From the NCBI GenBank assembly GCA_015060885.1, contig SUXO01000009.1, positions 1-64,000 on the forward strand: a DNA stretch of 64,000 nucleotides, written 5' to 3'. The notes under the pieces are model-generated. The model did not search any database and was not told the origin of the DNA. It worked only from the letters and a program-made list of their open reading frames with translations. The translations under genes were made by a program, and so were the position numbers. This DNA comes from Bacteroidales bacterium (lineage in GTDB: Bacteria; Bacteroidota; Bacteroidia; Bacteroidales; Bacteroidaceae). This document shows, piece after piece, positions 50,438 through 59,154 of this stretch (positions are counted from its first letter, which is position 1; each line of letters opens with the position of its first letter).

Positions 50438-51406
50438 TTAAAATGCCGAAGGTTTCAGTTTGAGGCCCACAGTCTCTTCGAGCCCGAAGAGGAGGTTCAT
50501 ATTGTGTACCGCCTGTCCGCTTGCACCTTTCAGCAGGTTGTCTATAATTGATGTTATGAGCAGCTTGTTGCCGTGTTTCTCAATGTGTATGAGGCACTTG
50601 TTGGTGTTCACCACCTGTTTGAGGTCGAGCGGCTTGTTTATGATGTGTGTGAACGAGTCGCGCTCGTAGTAGCTCTCATATAGCTTGTACACGGTTTCAA
50701 TGTCGAGGTCGCACTTCAACACTATGGTGGTGAAGATTCCGCGAGGGAAGTCGCCACGGTAGGGGATGAAGTCTATTTCTCCGTCGAAGTCGGGCTGCAA
50801 CTGTTTCACGCTCTGCAATATTTCGGGCAGGTGCTGGTGTGTGAAGGGCTTGTATATGCTTATGTTGTTGTTGCGCCAGCTGTAATGTGTGGTTGCCGAT
50901 GGCTTTACTCCTGCACCGGTGCTTCCGGTAATGGCATTTACCGATATATCCCCTTTGAGCAGGTGCTCTTTGGCAAGGGGAAGCAGGCCAAGCTCTATGC
51001 AGGTTGCAAAACAGCCGGGGTTGGCAACGTAACGGCTCTTGCAGGTCGCACGGCGGTTGAGTTCGGGCAGGCCGTATATGAAGTCGTGCTCGTTGCTCTT
51101 TATGCGGTAGTCCATAGAGAGGTCTATGACCTTCAACTCGTCGGGCAACTGTGTGCTTTCGAGGAACTTGCGTGTGTCGCCGTGTGCGGTACAGAAGTAG
51201 AGGAGGTCAATCTCCTCAAAGGGCATTTCGCTTGTGAATACAAGGTCGGTTTCGCCCAGAAGGCCGGCGTGCACATCGGTGATGCGATTGCCGGCGTTGC
51301 TGCTGCTGTGAACGAATTTTATTTCAACTTCGGGGTGTCCGATGAGCAGGCGAAGAAGTTCGCCTGCCGTGTATCCGGCACCACCAATAATTCCAACTTT
51401 AATCAT
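50438..51406 (-). CDS. argC: N-acetyl(succinyl)-gamma-glutamyl-phosphate reductase
   Basis: A 322-residue NADP-dependent reductase. GIIGGAGYTAGELLRLL is the nucleotide-binding N-terminus, and NPGCFATCIEL carries the catalytic Cys. SVNAITGSTGAGVKP and HQHLPEI are further family blocks. It makes the semialdehyde that argD uses. 22 nt separate it from argG. Confidence 0.95.
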   Translation of the reverse strand: MIKVGIIGGAGYTAGELLRLLIGHPEVEIKFVHSSSNAGNRITDVHAGLLGETDLVFTSEMPFEEIDLLYFCTAHGDTRKFLESTQLPDELKVIDLSMDYRIKSNEHDFIYGLPELNRRATCKSRYVANPGCFATCIELGLLPLAKEHLLKGDISVNAITGSTGAGVKPSATTHYSWRNNNISIYKPFTHQHLPEILQSVKQLQPDFDGEIDFIPYRGDFPRGIFTTIVLKCDLDIETVYKLYESYYERDSFTHIINKPLDLKQVVNTNKCLIHIEKHGNKLLITSIIDNLLKGASGQAVHNMNLLFGLEETVGLKLKPSAF

Positions 51407-51428
51407 TATATACGTTTAAAATGTGTTT

Positions 51429-52631
51429 TTAAATCTTTTCGTCGGGGTGGTTTGCATAGTAGGCACGCAAGGGGGTGGATGTCACCTTTATGAACCCTTT
51501 TGCCTCGTCGGCAGTCCAGCCCTTCTGTGTTTCGCCATACTCGCCCAGCTTGTTCTTCACAAGGTCGTTGGGAGAATCAACACCCACAGTCTCAAAGTGC
51601 TTGGGCATAAGTTTGAGAATGGCTGTTCCTGTTACGTTGCGCTGCGAACTTTCGAGCATAGCCTCGATGTCGCGCATAACGGGTTCCAGGTATTGGCTTT
51701 CGTGCAGGAACATTCCATACCAGTTGGCAACCTGGTCCTTCCAGTATTGCTGCCACTTGCTCAATGTGTATTTTTCAAGGAACTTGTGCGCTGCGATAAT
51801 GAGCATAGGTGCTGCTGCCTCGAAACCAACACGGCCTTTGATGCCGATAATGGTGTCGCCGACGTGCATGTCGCGCCCTATTCCATAGGCTGCACCAATC
51901 TCCTCCACCTTCTGTATTGCCTTTATGGGGTCGCCGAACTCCTCACCGTTCACGGCTTTCAGTTCGCCGTTCTCGAATGTGAGGCGCATCTCCTCCTCGC
52001 CGCTCTTTTCAACCTGTTTAAGGTAGGCTGTTTCGGGGAGGCCCTGTTTTGAGTCGAGGATTTCGCCACCGCAGATGCTTGTTCCCCAAATTCCCACGTT
52101 GTACGAGTATTTGAGCTTTGTGAAGTCGGCGAAGAAGCCGTGCTCGTTCAGGTAGTTTATCTCGTACTCTCTTGTGAGGGTCATATCGCGTGTGAGTGTT
52201 ATAATCTCAACGCCGGGGGCACACACAAGGAATGTCATGTCGAAACGAATCTGGTCGTTGCCCGCACCGGTAGAGCCGTGTGCAATGGCCTGTGCGCCAA
52301 TCTCGTTGGCATAACGTGCTATGGCAAGTGCCTGGAATATACGCTCCGATGATACCGAAATGGGGTATGTGCCATTGCGCAGCACATTGCCGTAAATCAT
52401 ATATTTGAGGCTCTTTTCGTAGTACTCCTGTGTCACGTCGAGTGTGACATATTTTGTTGCGCCCAGCTTGTAGGCATTCTCTTCGTTCTGTTTCAGCTGT
52501 TCGGGGCTGAATCCGCCTGTGTTGGCGCAAGCTGCATACACCTCATATCCTTTCTCCTTTGCGAGGTACATAACGGTGAACGATGTATCGAGGCCACCGC
52601 TGAATGCAACTACAACTTTTTTCTTTTCCAT
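51429..52631 (-). CDS. argG: argininosuccinate synthase
   Basis: A 400-residue enzyme that joins citrulline and aspartate with ATP. The PP-loop VVVAFSGGLDTSFTVMYLA is at residues 6-24. AIAHGSTGAGNDQIRFD is the conserved citrulline/aspartate-binding block. Start MEKKKVVV at 52631 was chosen over the open frame reaching 52742, which would overlap the GNAT gene. argH is not in the window. Confidence 0.95.
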   Translation of the reverse strand: MEKKKVVVAFSGGLDTSFTVMYLAKEKGYEVYAACANTGGFSPEQLKQNEENAYKLGATKYVTLDVTQEYYEKSLKYMIYGNVLRNGTYPISVSSERIFQALAIARYANEIGAQAIAHGSTGAGNDQIRFDMTFLVCAPGVEIITLTRDMTLTREYEINYLNEHGFFADFTKLKYSYNVGIWGTSICGGEILDSKQGLPETAYLKQVEKSGEEEMRLTFENGELKAVNGEEFGDPIKAIQKVEEIGAAYGIGRDMHVGDTIIGIKGRVGFEAAAPMLIIAAHKFLEKYTLSKWQQYWKDQVANWYGMFLHESQYLEPVMRDIEAMLESSQRNVTGTAILKLMPKHFETVGVDSPNDLVKNKLGEYGETQKGWTADEAKGFIKVTSTPLRAYYANHPDEKI

Positions 52632-52653
52632 AATTGTCTGTATGTTATTGTTT

Positions 52654-53226
52654 TTACTCTTCTTTTTTCTTGTTGTGTTTGGCAGGGTCGTAAAGCATTG
52701 CCGTGCATATGCAGTAGCGGCGGTCGGTACGTTCGAGCACATCGTGGTTTATGCAGCCCTGGCAACCCTTCCAGAATGCCTCGTCGTCGGTGAGTTCCGA
52801 GAAGGGCACGGGCACGTAGCCGAGTTCTGTGTTTATCTTCATCACTGCGCCACCGCTTGTGAGGCCGAACAGCTTTGCTTCGGGCCACAGTTTGCGCGAC
52901 AGGTTGAAGGCTGTCTTCTTGATGCGTTTTGCAAGGCCGTGGCCGCGGAATTTCTCCACGACGATGAGGCCCGAATTGGCAACATACTGTTTGTTTCCCC
53001 AGCTCTCTATGTAGCAGAAGCCTGCAAACTCTTCACCGCAAAGCGCAATAATGGCTTTGCCCTCTTTCATTTTCTGTGCAACATATTCGTGTGTACGCTT
53101 GGCAATACCTGTGCCACGTACTTTGGCTGCTGCGCTTATGGTTTCGAGAATTTCATCGACATATTTCTCGTGCGATGCATTTGCAATGATAACCTCAATG
53201 CCATCATTGTATTCTTTTTCTTCCAT
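52654..53226 (-). CDS. GNAT acetyltransferase in the arginine operon
   Basis: A 190-residue GNAT protein. LIVVEKFRGHGLAKRIKKTA is motif A (acyl-CoA pyrophosphate loop, RGHGLA). The C-terminal part is rich in Cys (CQGCINHDVLERTDRRYCIC). It stands between argR and argG, where an N-acylglutamate synthase would be needed to start the pathway, so I infer that it makes N-acetyl- or N-succinylglutamate. There is no amino-acid-kinase domain of the classical ArgA type. The substrate is unproven. Confidence 0.8.
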   Translation of the reverse strand: MEEKEYNDGIEVIIANASHEKYVDEILETISAAAKVRGTGIAKRTHEYVAQKMKEGKAIIALCGEEFAGFCYIESWGNKQYVANSGLIVVEKFRGHGLAKRIKKTAFNLSRKLWPEAKLFGLTSGGAVMKINTELGYVPVPFSELTDDEAFWKGCQGCINHDVLERTDRRYCICTAMLYDPAKHNKKKEE

Positions 53227-53241
53227 CTTTCTTCGATGTCT

Positions 53242-53724
53242 TTAAATATTCGGTATAATTGTTCTTAATGCTCTTAAAACTGCTCCTCGGCTGGCATCTT
53301 CGGCAATAATCATCATTACCGTGTCGTCGCCGGCCAGTGTGCCTATAATTTCGGGGAATTCATAGTTGTCGATGTGGTAGGCCAGCGTGCTTGCGTAGCT
53401 GGGTTTTGTGTGTATGACAGCTATGTTGCCCGAAAACTTTATGGAGAGGAAGCCGTTGGCCTCTTGCGCAGGACTTATGGGGCGCATCTCCCCTTCGGTG
53501 CCCTCGTGGCGGTATTGGTGAGGGCGTGTGAGAACGTATCGGTAGCGGCCCTGTACACCAACGGTCTTTACGACACGCAGCTGGTGCAGGTCGCGCGAAA
53601 GCGTTGCCTGTGTCAGTTTGAATCCCTCTTTTGCAAGTTCGTTCAGCAGTTCTTCCTGGCTGCCTATTTCCTGGGTGGAGAGGATAAGGCGAATTGCATC
53701 GAGGCGTGAGTTTTTTATCTTCAT
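53242..53724 (-). CDS. argR: arginine repressor
   Basis: A 160-residue ArgR. The N-terminal winged helix has GSQEELLNELAKEGFKLTQATLSRDL, with the SR that contacts the operator. The C-terminal domain has GTLAGDDTVMMIIAED, the arginine-binding and trimer part. First gene of the arg operon. AT-rich operator-like repeats lie just upstream, so autoregulation is likely. Confidence 0.95.
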   Translation of the reverse strand: MKIKNSRLDAIRLILSTQEIGSQEELLNELAKEGFKLTQATLSRDLHQLRVVKTVGVQGRYRYVLTRPHQYRHEGTEGEMRPISPAQEANGFLSIKFSGNIAVIHTKPSYASTLAYHIDNYEFPEIIGTLAGDDTVMMIIAEDASRGAVLRALRTIIPNI

Positions 53725-53750
53725 ATTTGTATATTTATTCTTGCGAGGTG

Positions 53751-53785
53751 CAAAAATAGGTATATTTATGTAATTGTGTATAAAT
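53751..53785 (-). promoter_or_regulatory. promoter and candidate ARG box of argR
   Basis: TATTTTTG (minus strand, 53758-53751) is the -7 box. ATTTAT (53764-53769) and ATAAAT (53780-53785) form an inverted pair across the -33 position, in the place an ArgR operator would occupy. The match to known ARG boxes is only in AT content and symmetry. Confidence 0.4.
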
Positions 53786-53828
53786 TTTTACTCTTTTTTT
53801 GCAAGATGATGCAAAAAAAGAGTAAAAA
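53785..53828. promoter_or_regulatory. perfect 19-bp inverted repeat upstream of argR
   Basis: Arms 53785-53803 and 53810-53828 are fully complementary, with a six-base spacer. The sequence is made mostly of A and T runs with a TGCA-like centre. It lies between the ino1 stop and the argR promoter. It could act as the ino1 terminator (it has a T-run within the stem) or as an upstream operator of the arg operon. Confidence 0.6.
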
Positions 53829-53870
53829 TAACCGTTTTTCAGTTTAAAATGTAATGTGTGGGGCTCCCTT

Positions 53871-55169
53871 TCAGTCGAGCTCCTGGTCGGCCTCGTAGCC
53901 TGCAAATTCGCGTATCTTGTTTTTGAGCATTGCGAATTGCTTGAAGAGGTCGTGAACGGGCTTTTCGCCATCCTTGTGCATGGGTGCCTTGCAGTAGAAC
54001 GACATCCACTCCTGTATTCCGTATTCACCGGCACGTTGTGCCACGTCGCTGAACAGGATGAGGTCGAGCACGAGCGGTGCTGCCAGAATGGAGTCGCGGC
54101 ACAGGAAGTTCACCTTTATTGTCATGGGGTATCCCATCCAGCCGAAGATATCTATGTTGTCCCAGCTCTCCTTCTCGTCGCCACGCGGGGGGTAGTAGTT
54201 AATCCTCACCTTGTGGTATATGTCGGAATAGAGGTCGGGGTACACATCGCTGTCGAGGATGTTGTCGAGAGCCGATGTCTTGCTGCGGCGTTTGGTTTCG
54301 AAGTTTTCGGGGTTGTCGAGCACCACACCGTCGCGGTTGCCCAGGATATTGGTCGAGAACCAGCCTGTGACACCCAGCTGACGGGTGAAGAAGGCGGGTG
54401 CAAGCACTGTCTTCATCATTGTCTGCCCGCTCTTGAAGTCCTTGCCGGTGACGGGTACTCTCTCCTCGTCGGCAAGCTCCCACATTGCGGGAATGTCAAT
54501 GCATAGATTGGGCGCTCCCATAACATAGGGGCAGCCTTCGCGCATCGCTGCGTAGGCATAACACATACTCGGTGCTATGCGTGCCGTGTCATCGGACTTC
54601 ATTGCTGCCTCAAAGGCTGCAAGGCTGCCGTGTACCTCTTCGTCACGGGGTATATATTTCTCGGTGCTTGCTATCCATATCACCACCACGCGTTCGCAGT
54701 TGTTTGCCTCTTTGAAGTTGCGTATATCTTCGCGCAACTGTTCGGTCATCTCAAAGCGTGTGCCGCTTTTTATATTGGGCCCGTCGATGTTTGTGGCATA
54801 GCTCTTGTCGAAGAGAGCCTTGTAGGGGCGTATGGCTTTAAGTTCCTCCTTTACAGGCTCTATATCCTGCTGTTTGAGAACGCCGGCCTTTATTGCCGCA
54901 TCGTATGCATCGTCCTCGTAAAGGTCCCAGGCTCCGAACACGATATCGTTGAGCCCGGCAACGGGTATAATGTCTTTTACCTCTTTGTAGACCTTATCGC
55001 TGCCGCGGCCAAGTCGCATAATGCCTTCGCAGGCAAAAGAGCCTGTGGGGCGCGACAGCCCTTTGCGCGACATGAGCGCACCTATGATGGTTGTGGTGGT
55101 TACGGCTCCAAGCCCCACGCACATTACTCCAAGTTTGCCATTGGCGGGTTTTACCCTGTTTTGTTTCAT
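53871..55169 (-). CDS. ino1: myo-inositol-1-phosphate synthase
   Basis: A 432-residue NAD-dependent synthase that turns glucose-6-phosphate into inositol phosphate. GVMCVGLGAVTTTTIIGALM is the N-terminal Rossmann motif. Further family blocks are VIWIASTEKYIP, VTGKDFKSGQTMMKT and FSTNILGNRDG with the catalytic Lys region following. Some gut Bacteroides use this enzyme to build inositol lipids; the other genes of that pathway (phosphatidyltransferase, phosphatase) are not visible here. Start MKQNRV at 55169 was chosen over 55199. Confidence 0.95.
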   Translation of the reverse strand: MKQNRVKPANGKLGVMCVGLGAVTTTTIIGALMSRKGLSRPTGSFACEGIMRLGRGSDKVYKEVKDIIPVAGLNDIVFGAWDLYEDDAYDAAIKAGVLKQQDIEPVKEELKAIRPYKALFDKSYATNIDGPNIKSGTRFEMTEQLREDIRNFKEANNCERVVVIWIASTEKYIPRDEEVHGSLAAFEAAMKSDDTARIAPSMCYAYAAMREGCPYVMGAPNLCIDIPAMWELADEERVPVTGKDFKSGQTMMKTVLAPAFFTRQLGVTGWFSTNILGNRDGVVLDNPENFETKRRSKTSALDNILDSDVYPDLYSDIYHKVRINYYPPRGDEKESWDNIDIFGWMGYPMTIKVNFLCRDSILAAPLVLDLILFSDVAQRAGEYGIQEWMSFYCKAPMHKDGEKPVHDLFKQFAMLKNKIREFAGYEADQELD

Positions 55170-55281
55170 ATCTGAACCTGTTTTCAAAATATTTAACAAA
55201 GTAACTGCTTTTTATTGAACTAACCTAAATATTTGCTCAAATGTTGCTCATTTTTACAAATTTTATAACAAAACAGCCCTC

Positions 55282-56631
55282 TTAAAGTTCGAAAAGCCCC
55301 TCTTTGATTATCTCGCTCACCGTGGGGTGGGGGAACACCGTGCGTCGCAGTTCATCGACCTTTATCTTGTGTGTGATGGCCATACAGGCGGCACAGATGA
55401 ACTCTCCCGAAGGGTTGCCCACCATGTGAACGCCAATAACAAAACCATTCTTGTCGGCAAGGATTTTGCACAGCCCCATCTGCCCCTCGTTCTCGGCAAC
55501 GAAGCGGCCCGAATAGGTCATTGGCAGCTTGCTTACGCGGTACTCGATACCCTGGGCGGTTGCCTGCTCTTCGGTAATTCCCACGCTGCTCACTTCGGGG
55601 TTGGTATATACTATGCCGGGAATGGCGTTGTACTCCATCCGGTCTTCCTTGCCAAGTATATGGCTGACAGCCACCTCGCCCTCGCGGCTTGCTGTGTGGG
55701 CCAGCAACGAGAAGCCTGTTACATCACCTGCTGCATAAACATTGGGCATTGTGGTCTGCATATATTCGTTTACCTTTATGCCGCGTTCGGCCTCCACGGC
55801 AATGTTTTCGAGGCCGAACCCTTTGAGCACCGCCCTGCGGCCCACGCTCATAAGTATATTGTCGCCCTCGGCTGTGAGTTCGTTGCCTTCGCTGTCGGTG
55901 TAGCACACTGTGTTGCCCTCTATTGCGGTCACCTTGCAGCCGAGGCAGAATTTCACTCCTCGTTTGGCATATATGCCACGGACCATTTCGGCAACCTCCT
56001 TGTCCATTCCGCCAAGAATTTCGGGCAACATCTCAATCACAGTCACGGGAATGCCCAGGCTGTTGTAGAAACTTGCAAACTCCATACCTATTACTCCGCC
56101 GCCAATGATAACAAGGCTTGCGGGTGCGGCTGTGAGTGCCAGAATTTCGCGGTTGGTGAGCACCGCTTCGTTGCCCTCAATGCCGGGAATAGGGGGTACA
56201 AAGGCCTCGCTGCCCGTGCAAATGAGCAGGTGTGCAGCCTCGTAGCTCTCTCCGCCACAGGTGATTTTTATGCTTGCGGTGTTGCCGCCCTCTATAAAGG
56301 CATCGCCGCGCACCACCTCTACATTGTGGCTTTCCATCTTCATTTTTATGCCGGCTACCAGCTTGCGCACAACCTTTGTCTTGCGGTCGGCAATCTTCTT
56401 GTAGTCGAAGAGTACGTTTTCGGCTGTGATGCCGTATTTCTTTCCCCCCTGCGCGTGTTCATACATCTTTGCGCTGTAAAGCAGTGTCTTTGTGGGGATG
56501 CATCCCTCGTTGAGGCACACACCGCCCAGTTCGCGTTTCTCGAACAAAACGGTCTTTAATCCACGTGCTCCGGCATTTTCAGCCGCTACATAACCGGCGG
56601 GGCCTCCGCCAATGATTGCCAAGTCGTACAT
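55282..56631 (-). CDS. lpdA: dihydrolipoyl dehydrogenase
   Basis: A 449-residue flavoprotein disulfide reductase, the E3 of 2-oxo-acid dehydrogenase or glycine cleavage complexes. The FAD motif is IIGGGPAGYVAAENA. The redox pair is in GGVCLNEGCIPTK, the NAD motif in IIGGGVIGMEFASF, and the C-terminal His-Glu in FPHPTVSEII. No E1/E2 genes are nearby. Start MYDLAII at 56631; 14 nt after the exported protein gene upstream. Confidence 0.95.
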   Translation of the reverse strand: MYDLAIIGGGPAGYVAAENAGARGLKTVLFEKRELGGVCLNEGCIPTKTLLYSAKMYEHAQGGKKYGITAENVLFDYKKIADRKTKVVRKLVAGIKMKMESHNVEVVRGDAFIEGGNTASIKITCGGESYEAAHLLICTGSEAFVPPIPGIEGNEAVLTNREILALTAAPASLVIIGGGVIGMEFASFYNSLGIPVTVIEMLPEILGGMDKEVAEMVRGIYAKRGVKFCLGCKVTAIEGNTVCYTDSEGNELTAEGDNILMSVGRRAVLKGFGLENIAVEAERGIKVNEYMQTTMPNVYAAGDVTGFSLLAHTASREGEVAVSHILGKEDRMEYNAIPGIVYTNPEVSSVGITEEQATAQGIEYRVSKLPMTYSGRFVAENEGQMGLCKILADKNGFVIGVHMVGNPSGEFICAACMAITHKIKVDELRRTVFPHPTVSEIIKEGLFEL

Positions 56632-56645
56632 AATTGTTATTCTGT

Positions 56646-57683
56646 TTATTGTTTGTTTCCTGTCAAATAGTCTATACTTCCTTCCAGGTGCTTTGTGGTT
56701 TCCAATATTCCTTGTTTGTATTCTTCGCTGTCGCTCCATTTGTATAGCCTGCCATCGTCACGGTAATCGGTGAAATCATCAATAAACCAATTGTTGTTTT
56801 TAAGGATAAGGTCCAGCCGTGTCTTGCCAATGAAACGTTTCTCACCGGCCGATAGGTTCATTATGTATGTTGCGGTTACATCGGCTGTGGCCTTCGATGG
56901 GCTTGTAATCTTTATGTCGGAAATGCTGTACTCTATTCTGTCCCACTCCTGCATGCGGATCCAGCGGTTTTTGTCGATAATCATTTCGCCCAGTTTCGTT
57001 TCCCAATAGTCTATTTCGCTGCTCAGTCTCTTGAATTGCTGTGACAGGTATCTGTCGTCCAATGAAACTGTGTTTGGGCTGCTGCTATGCGCTATGCGGG
57101 CAACCTCCTTGTAAATTATTTCCAGGCGGGCAGCAATGATTGCGCTGTCGCTTGCAATTTGAGCCTCTATGAAACGTGGCAGTTCCTTTATCATAAAATT
57201 AAGGTCGCTCGCTTCGCCCGGCGACTGAAAATCGGCAATGCGCCACTCGCCATCTTCGTTTGTCACATAAACGGTACGTTGTGTTTCCCACTCTTTCTCC
57301 TTGTAGGCCTCGCAATGGAAATGTGCCGCCACGGTGGCTGTGTACAGGTTGTCGTCGGCGGTTCTTTTCACATTGCTTATGCTGAATTTTATGCCGTCGA
57401 AATAGTCCTGGCACCCAATGAAGAGATCATAAGCCCCACCATTTTGGTGCAGCATACATTCGCCCGCTTTCTTCTCCCATCGGCGTGCCTCGCCATAATA
57501 TAGGCGGAACTTGCGTGAGCAATGCTTTTCCACAACTGCTTCATAATCGCCATTGTCGTTGTTGCTAATGCTTGCCACCTTGTTGTAGAGGCTCTCCAAG
57601 AAGGCTTGCACCGCCTTTTCATCTTGCGAAAAAGCTGGCAACGTGGCAAAAACAAAAGCAACGGCAAATGCGATTTTTTTCAT
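56646..57683 (-). CDS. exported protein with two copies of an NTF2/DUF3828-like domain
   Basis: A 345-residue protein with a clear signal peptide (cut near FSQ-DE, about 20). The mature part contains two similar units, about 25-165 and 185-335. Each has a helical start (ASISNN... / ARIAHSSSP...), a W-x-K-x2-E segment (RRWEKKAGE / DYWETKLGE), then beta strands with an S-I-S-[ND]-[VI]-K motif (FSISNVKRT / YSISDIKIT) and T-A-[TD]-V. The pattern recalls DUF3828-type NTF2-like folds. The function is unknown. Just upstream, 15 bases (CAAATGCGATTTTTT on the plus strand) are repeated at 57665 and 57686. Confidence 0.75.
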   Translation of the reverse strand: MKKIAFAVAFVFATLPAFSQDEKAVQAFLESLYNKVASISNNDNGDYEAVVEKHCSRKFRLYYGEARRWEKKAGECMLHQNGGAYDLFIGCQDYFDGIKFSISNVKRTADDNLYTATVAAHFHCEAYKEKEWETQRTVYVTNEDGEWRIADFQSPGEASDLNFMIKELPRFIEAQIASDSAIIAARLEIIYKEVARIAHSSSPNTVSLDDRYLSQQFKRLSSEIDYWETKLGEMIIDKNRWIRMQEWDRIEYSISDIKITSPSKATADVTATYIMNLSAGEKRFIGKTRLDLILKNNNWFIDDFTDYRDDGRLYKWSDSEEYKQGILETTKHLEGSIDYLTGNKQ

Positions 57684-57698
57684 AACAAATGCGATTTT

Positions 57699-58364
57699 TT
57701 ACTTTCTGATACCCTCTTTCCAGGCAATTTTCCCGGCGTGGAGCGAGAAGATGACATACATATAGACCGATGCGGCGATAACTCCCATTATTGCTCCCAT
57801 CATTATGGACAGGGCAAGATAAATAATGTTGAGAAGGAGTAGGGCCACAAGTGCCACGCGCCACGCATTAAGTTCCTTCGAGGTGTGTGTATAGCGTATC
57901 TTCATTTGTGCGGGCAGAGTGGTGTGGGGCAGTGCCAGCAACAGAAGTATATTTGTTGCAACAAGAGTGAAAAGAGCCAATGTCAACATACCGGCAAGGG
58001 GAATGGCAAGTGTGTCGCTTGTGCCGTCAAGGTCTTCGGCGTGCAGCCACACAAAGAGATCCAAATATATTTTGGCAGCCGGGAACAGGGCAACAGTGGT
58101 TGCATTCATCAAAAGGAATATCCACCATTTGTTAACCGCTCTCATTCGCCCGAAATGCTCCCATTGCCTTATCTTGAAAATCATCAGCACTGCTGTGAAA
58201 ACAACTCCCAAGGTGAAAATTCCCACGCCTATGTGGAAAATATCCTTGCGCATTACACTATCGATAATCTCGCCCTCATAAGCAAGTGCCGTGGGAATGG
58301 CCGTTGCACCGGCGAGCAACAGCAGGGCTGCAACGGCAAGCGGCGATGTTAACCTTTTGAGCAT
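57699..58364 (-). CDS. polytopic membrane protein, function unknown
   Basis: A 221-residue protein that I do not recognise. It has a signal-like first helix followed by about five membrane helices, with small charged loops (KIRQWEHFGRMRAVNKWW). First gene of a leftward unit that continues into the duplicated-domain protein (15 nt gap) and lpdA. The palindrome at 58404-58455 separates it from the SPFH operon. Confidence 0.7.
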   Translation of the reverse strand: MLKRLTSPLAVAALLLLAGATAIPTALAYEGEIIDSVMRKDIFHIGVGIFTLGVVFTAVLMIFKIRQWEHFGRMRAVNKWWIFLLMNATTVALFPAAKIYLDLFVWLHAEDLDGTSDTLAIPLAGMLTLALFTLVATNILLLLALPHTTLPAQMKIRYTHTSKELNAWRVALVALLLLNIIYLALSIMMGAIMGVIAASVYMYVIFSLHAGKIAWKEGIRK

Positions 58365-58403
58365 AGTCCAAACATTTGATTATGCGAATATAGTGAATAG
58401 GTA

Positions 58404-58455
58404 TTTCAAAAACAAAAAGCGGCAACAAATTTGTTGCCGCTTTTTGTTTTTGAAA
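58404..58455. terminator. perfect 52-bp palindrome, terminator of the SPFH operon
   Basis: Bases 58404-58429 are the exact reverse complement of 58430-58455, with no spacer. The GC-rich core GCGGCAACA/TGTTGCCGC is flanked by A5/T5 runs on both sides, so it would work as an intrinsic terminator in either direction. It lies directly after the last gene of the operon. Confidence 0.88.
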
Positions 58456-58462
58456 TTGTAAT

Positions 58463-58810
58463 CTACTGCTGGTTCTTATACATAAAATTAAATGTCAGCA
58501 GATATATGAGCAGTATCATTCCATTTACAATAATGTAAAATGGTACGTTAAAATTAAAGAAGGCAAAAAGCACATTTACGACTAAAACAACACACCAGAA
58601 TATAGCCGAAACAATGCAAAATGATGTTGCGCTGCGCCATTCTTCCAATCTTATGCCAATTGAGAATATAGATAGGCCTGTGAGCAACAGTCCCGATACG
58701 AGTGTCAATAACCAACGAACTTCATTGGCGGCACTATACTCATATATGCCATATGTGACCAGCCAGCTAAAAAGAATGGCGATGATTGTTTTTATAATGT
58801 CAATCTTCAT
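58463..58810 (-). CDS. small four-helix membrane protein
   Basis: A 115-residue protein with four predicted membrane helices (about 5-25, 32-52, 62-83, 88-110) and almost no loops. No family is recognised. It starts 2 nt after the GYF_2 gene stop, so it belongs to the SPFH operon as its last gene. The frame continues upstream to 58870, but that would overlap the GYF_2 gene. Confidence 0.7.
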   Translation of the reverse strand: MKIDIIKTIIAILFSWLVTYGIYEYSAANEVRWLLTLVSGLLLTGLSIFSIGIRLEEWRSATSFCIVSAIFWCVVLVVNVLFAFFNFNVPFYIIVNGMILLIYLLTFNFMYKNQQ

Positions 58811-58812
58811 AA

Positions 58813-59136
58813 TTATTTTTTTAATAAGAGCATGGTGTTTACTTCGGGTATCATTTTTGCCTGTTGCCACCCGGGAAGCCCGTATCGCCAGACAAGTGTC
58901 TCGCCTGTGATTTTCCCTTTGACTACAAGCTCTTTTATCTCATCCTCATTGAAAGGGCCGGCTTGCGCATTGTCAATTGCGGCAAAATATTTTTTTACAG
59001 CATTCTGTGGCTCTCCAAGTTTGGGTACTGCAAGGTTTGTCATTGCATAATTCATTGTTGCAACCATCTGTTGTGCAACTGCCAAACTCATTCCAAATTC
59101 TATGAGTCGGTCTATTGAATCGAAATTGTTATTCAT
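58813..59136 (-). CDS. small GYF_2 domain protein
   Basis: A 107-residue protein. Residues 1-45 are helical; residues about 50-103 form a GYF_2 (DUF4339) domain: YFAAIDNAQAGPFNEDEIKE and TLVWRYGLPGWQQA carry the conserved GPF and W-x-P-GW motifs. GYF_2 domains are thought to bind proline-rich peptides. Its domain is clearly related to the tail of the SPFH protein encoded just upstream, whose Pro-rich stretches (PPPLP) could be ligands. Confidence 0.85.
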   Translation of the reverse strand: MNNNFDSIDRLIEFGMSLAVAQQMVATMNYAMTNLAVPKLGEPQNAVKKYFAAIDNAQAGPFNEDEIKELVVKGKITGETLVWRYGLPGWQQAKMIPEVNTMLLLKK

Positions 59137-59154
59137 AATAATAATGTTCTAAAA

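Noticed and set aside
55327-56559. 410-codon plus-strand frame opposite lpdA
   Set aside because: The length comes from the high-GC codon bias of lpdA; the composition (His, Ala, Cys repeats) is not protein-like.
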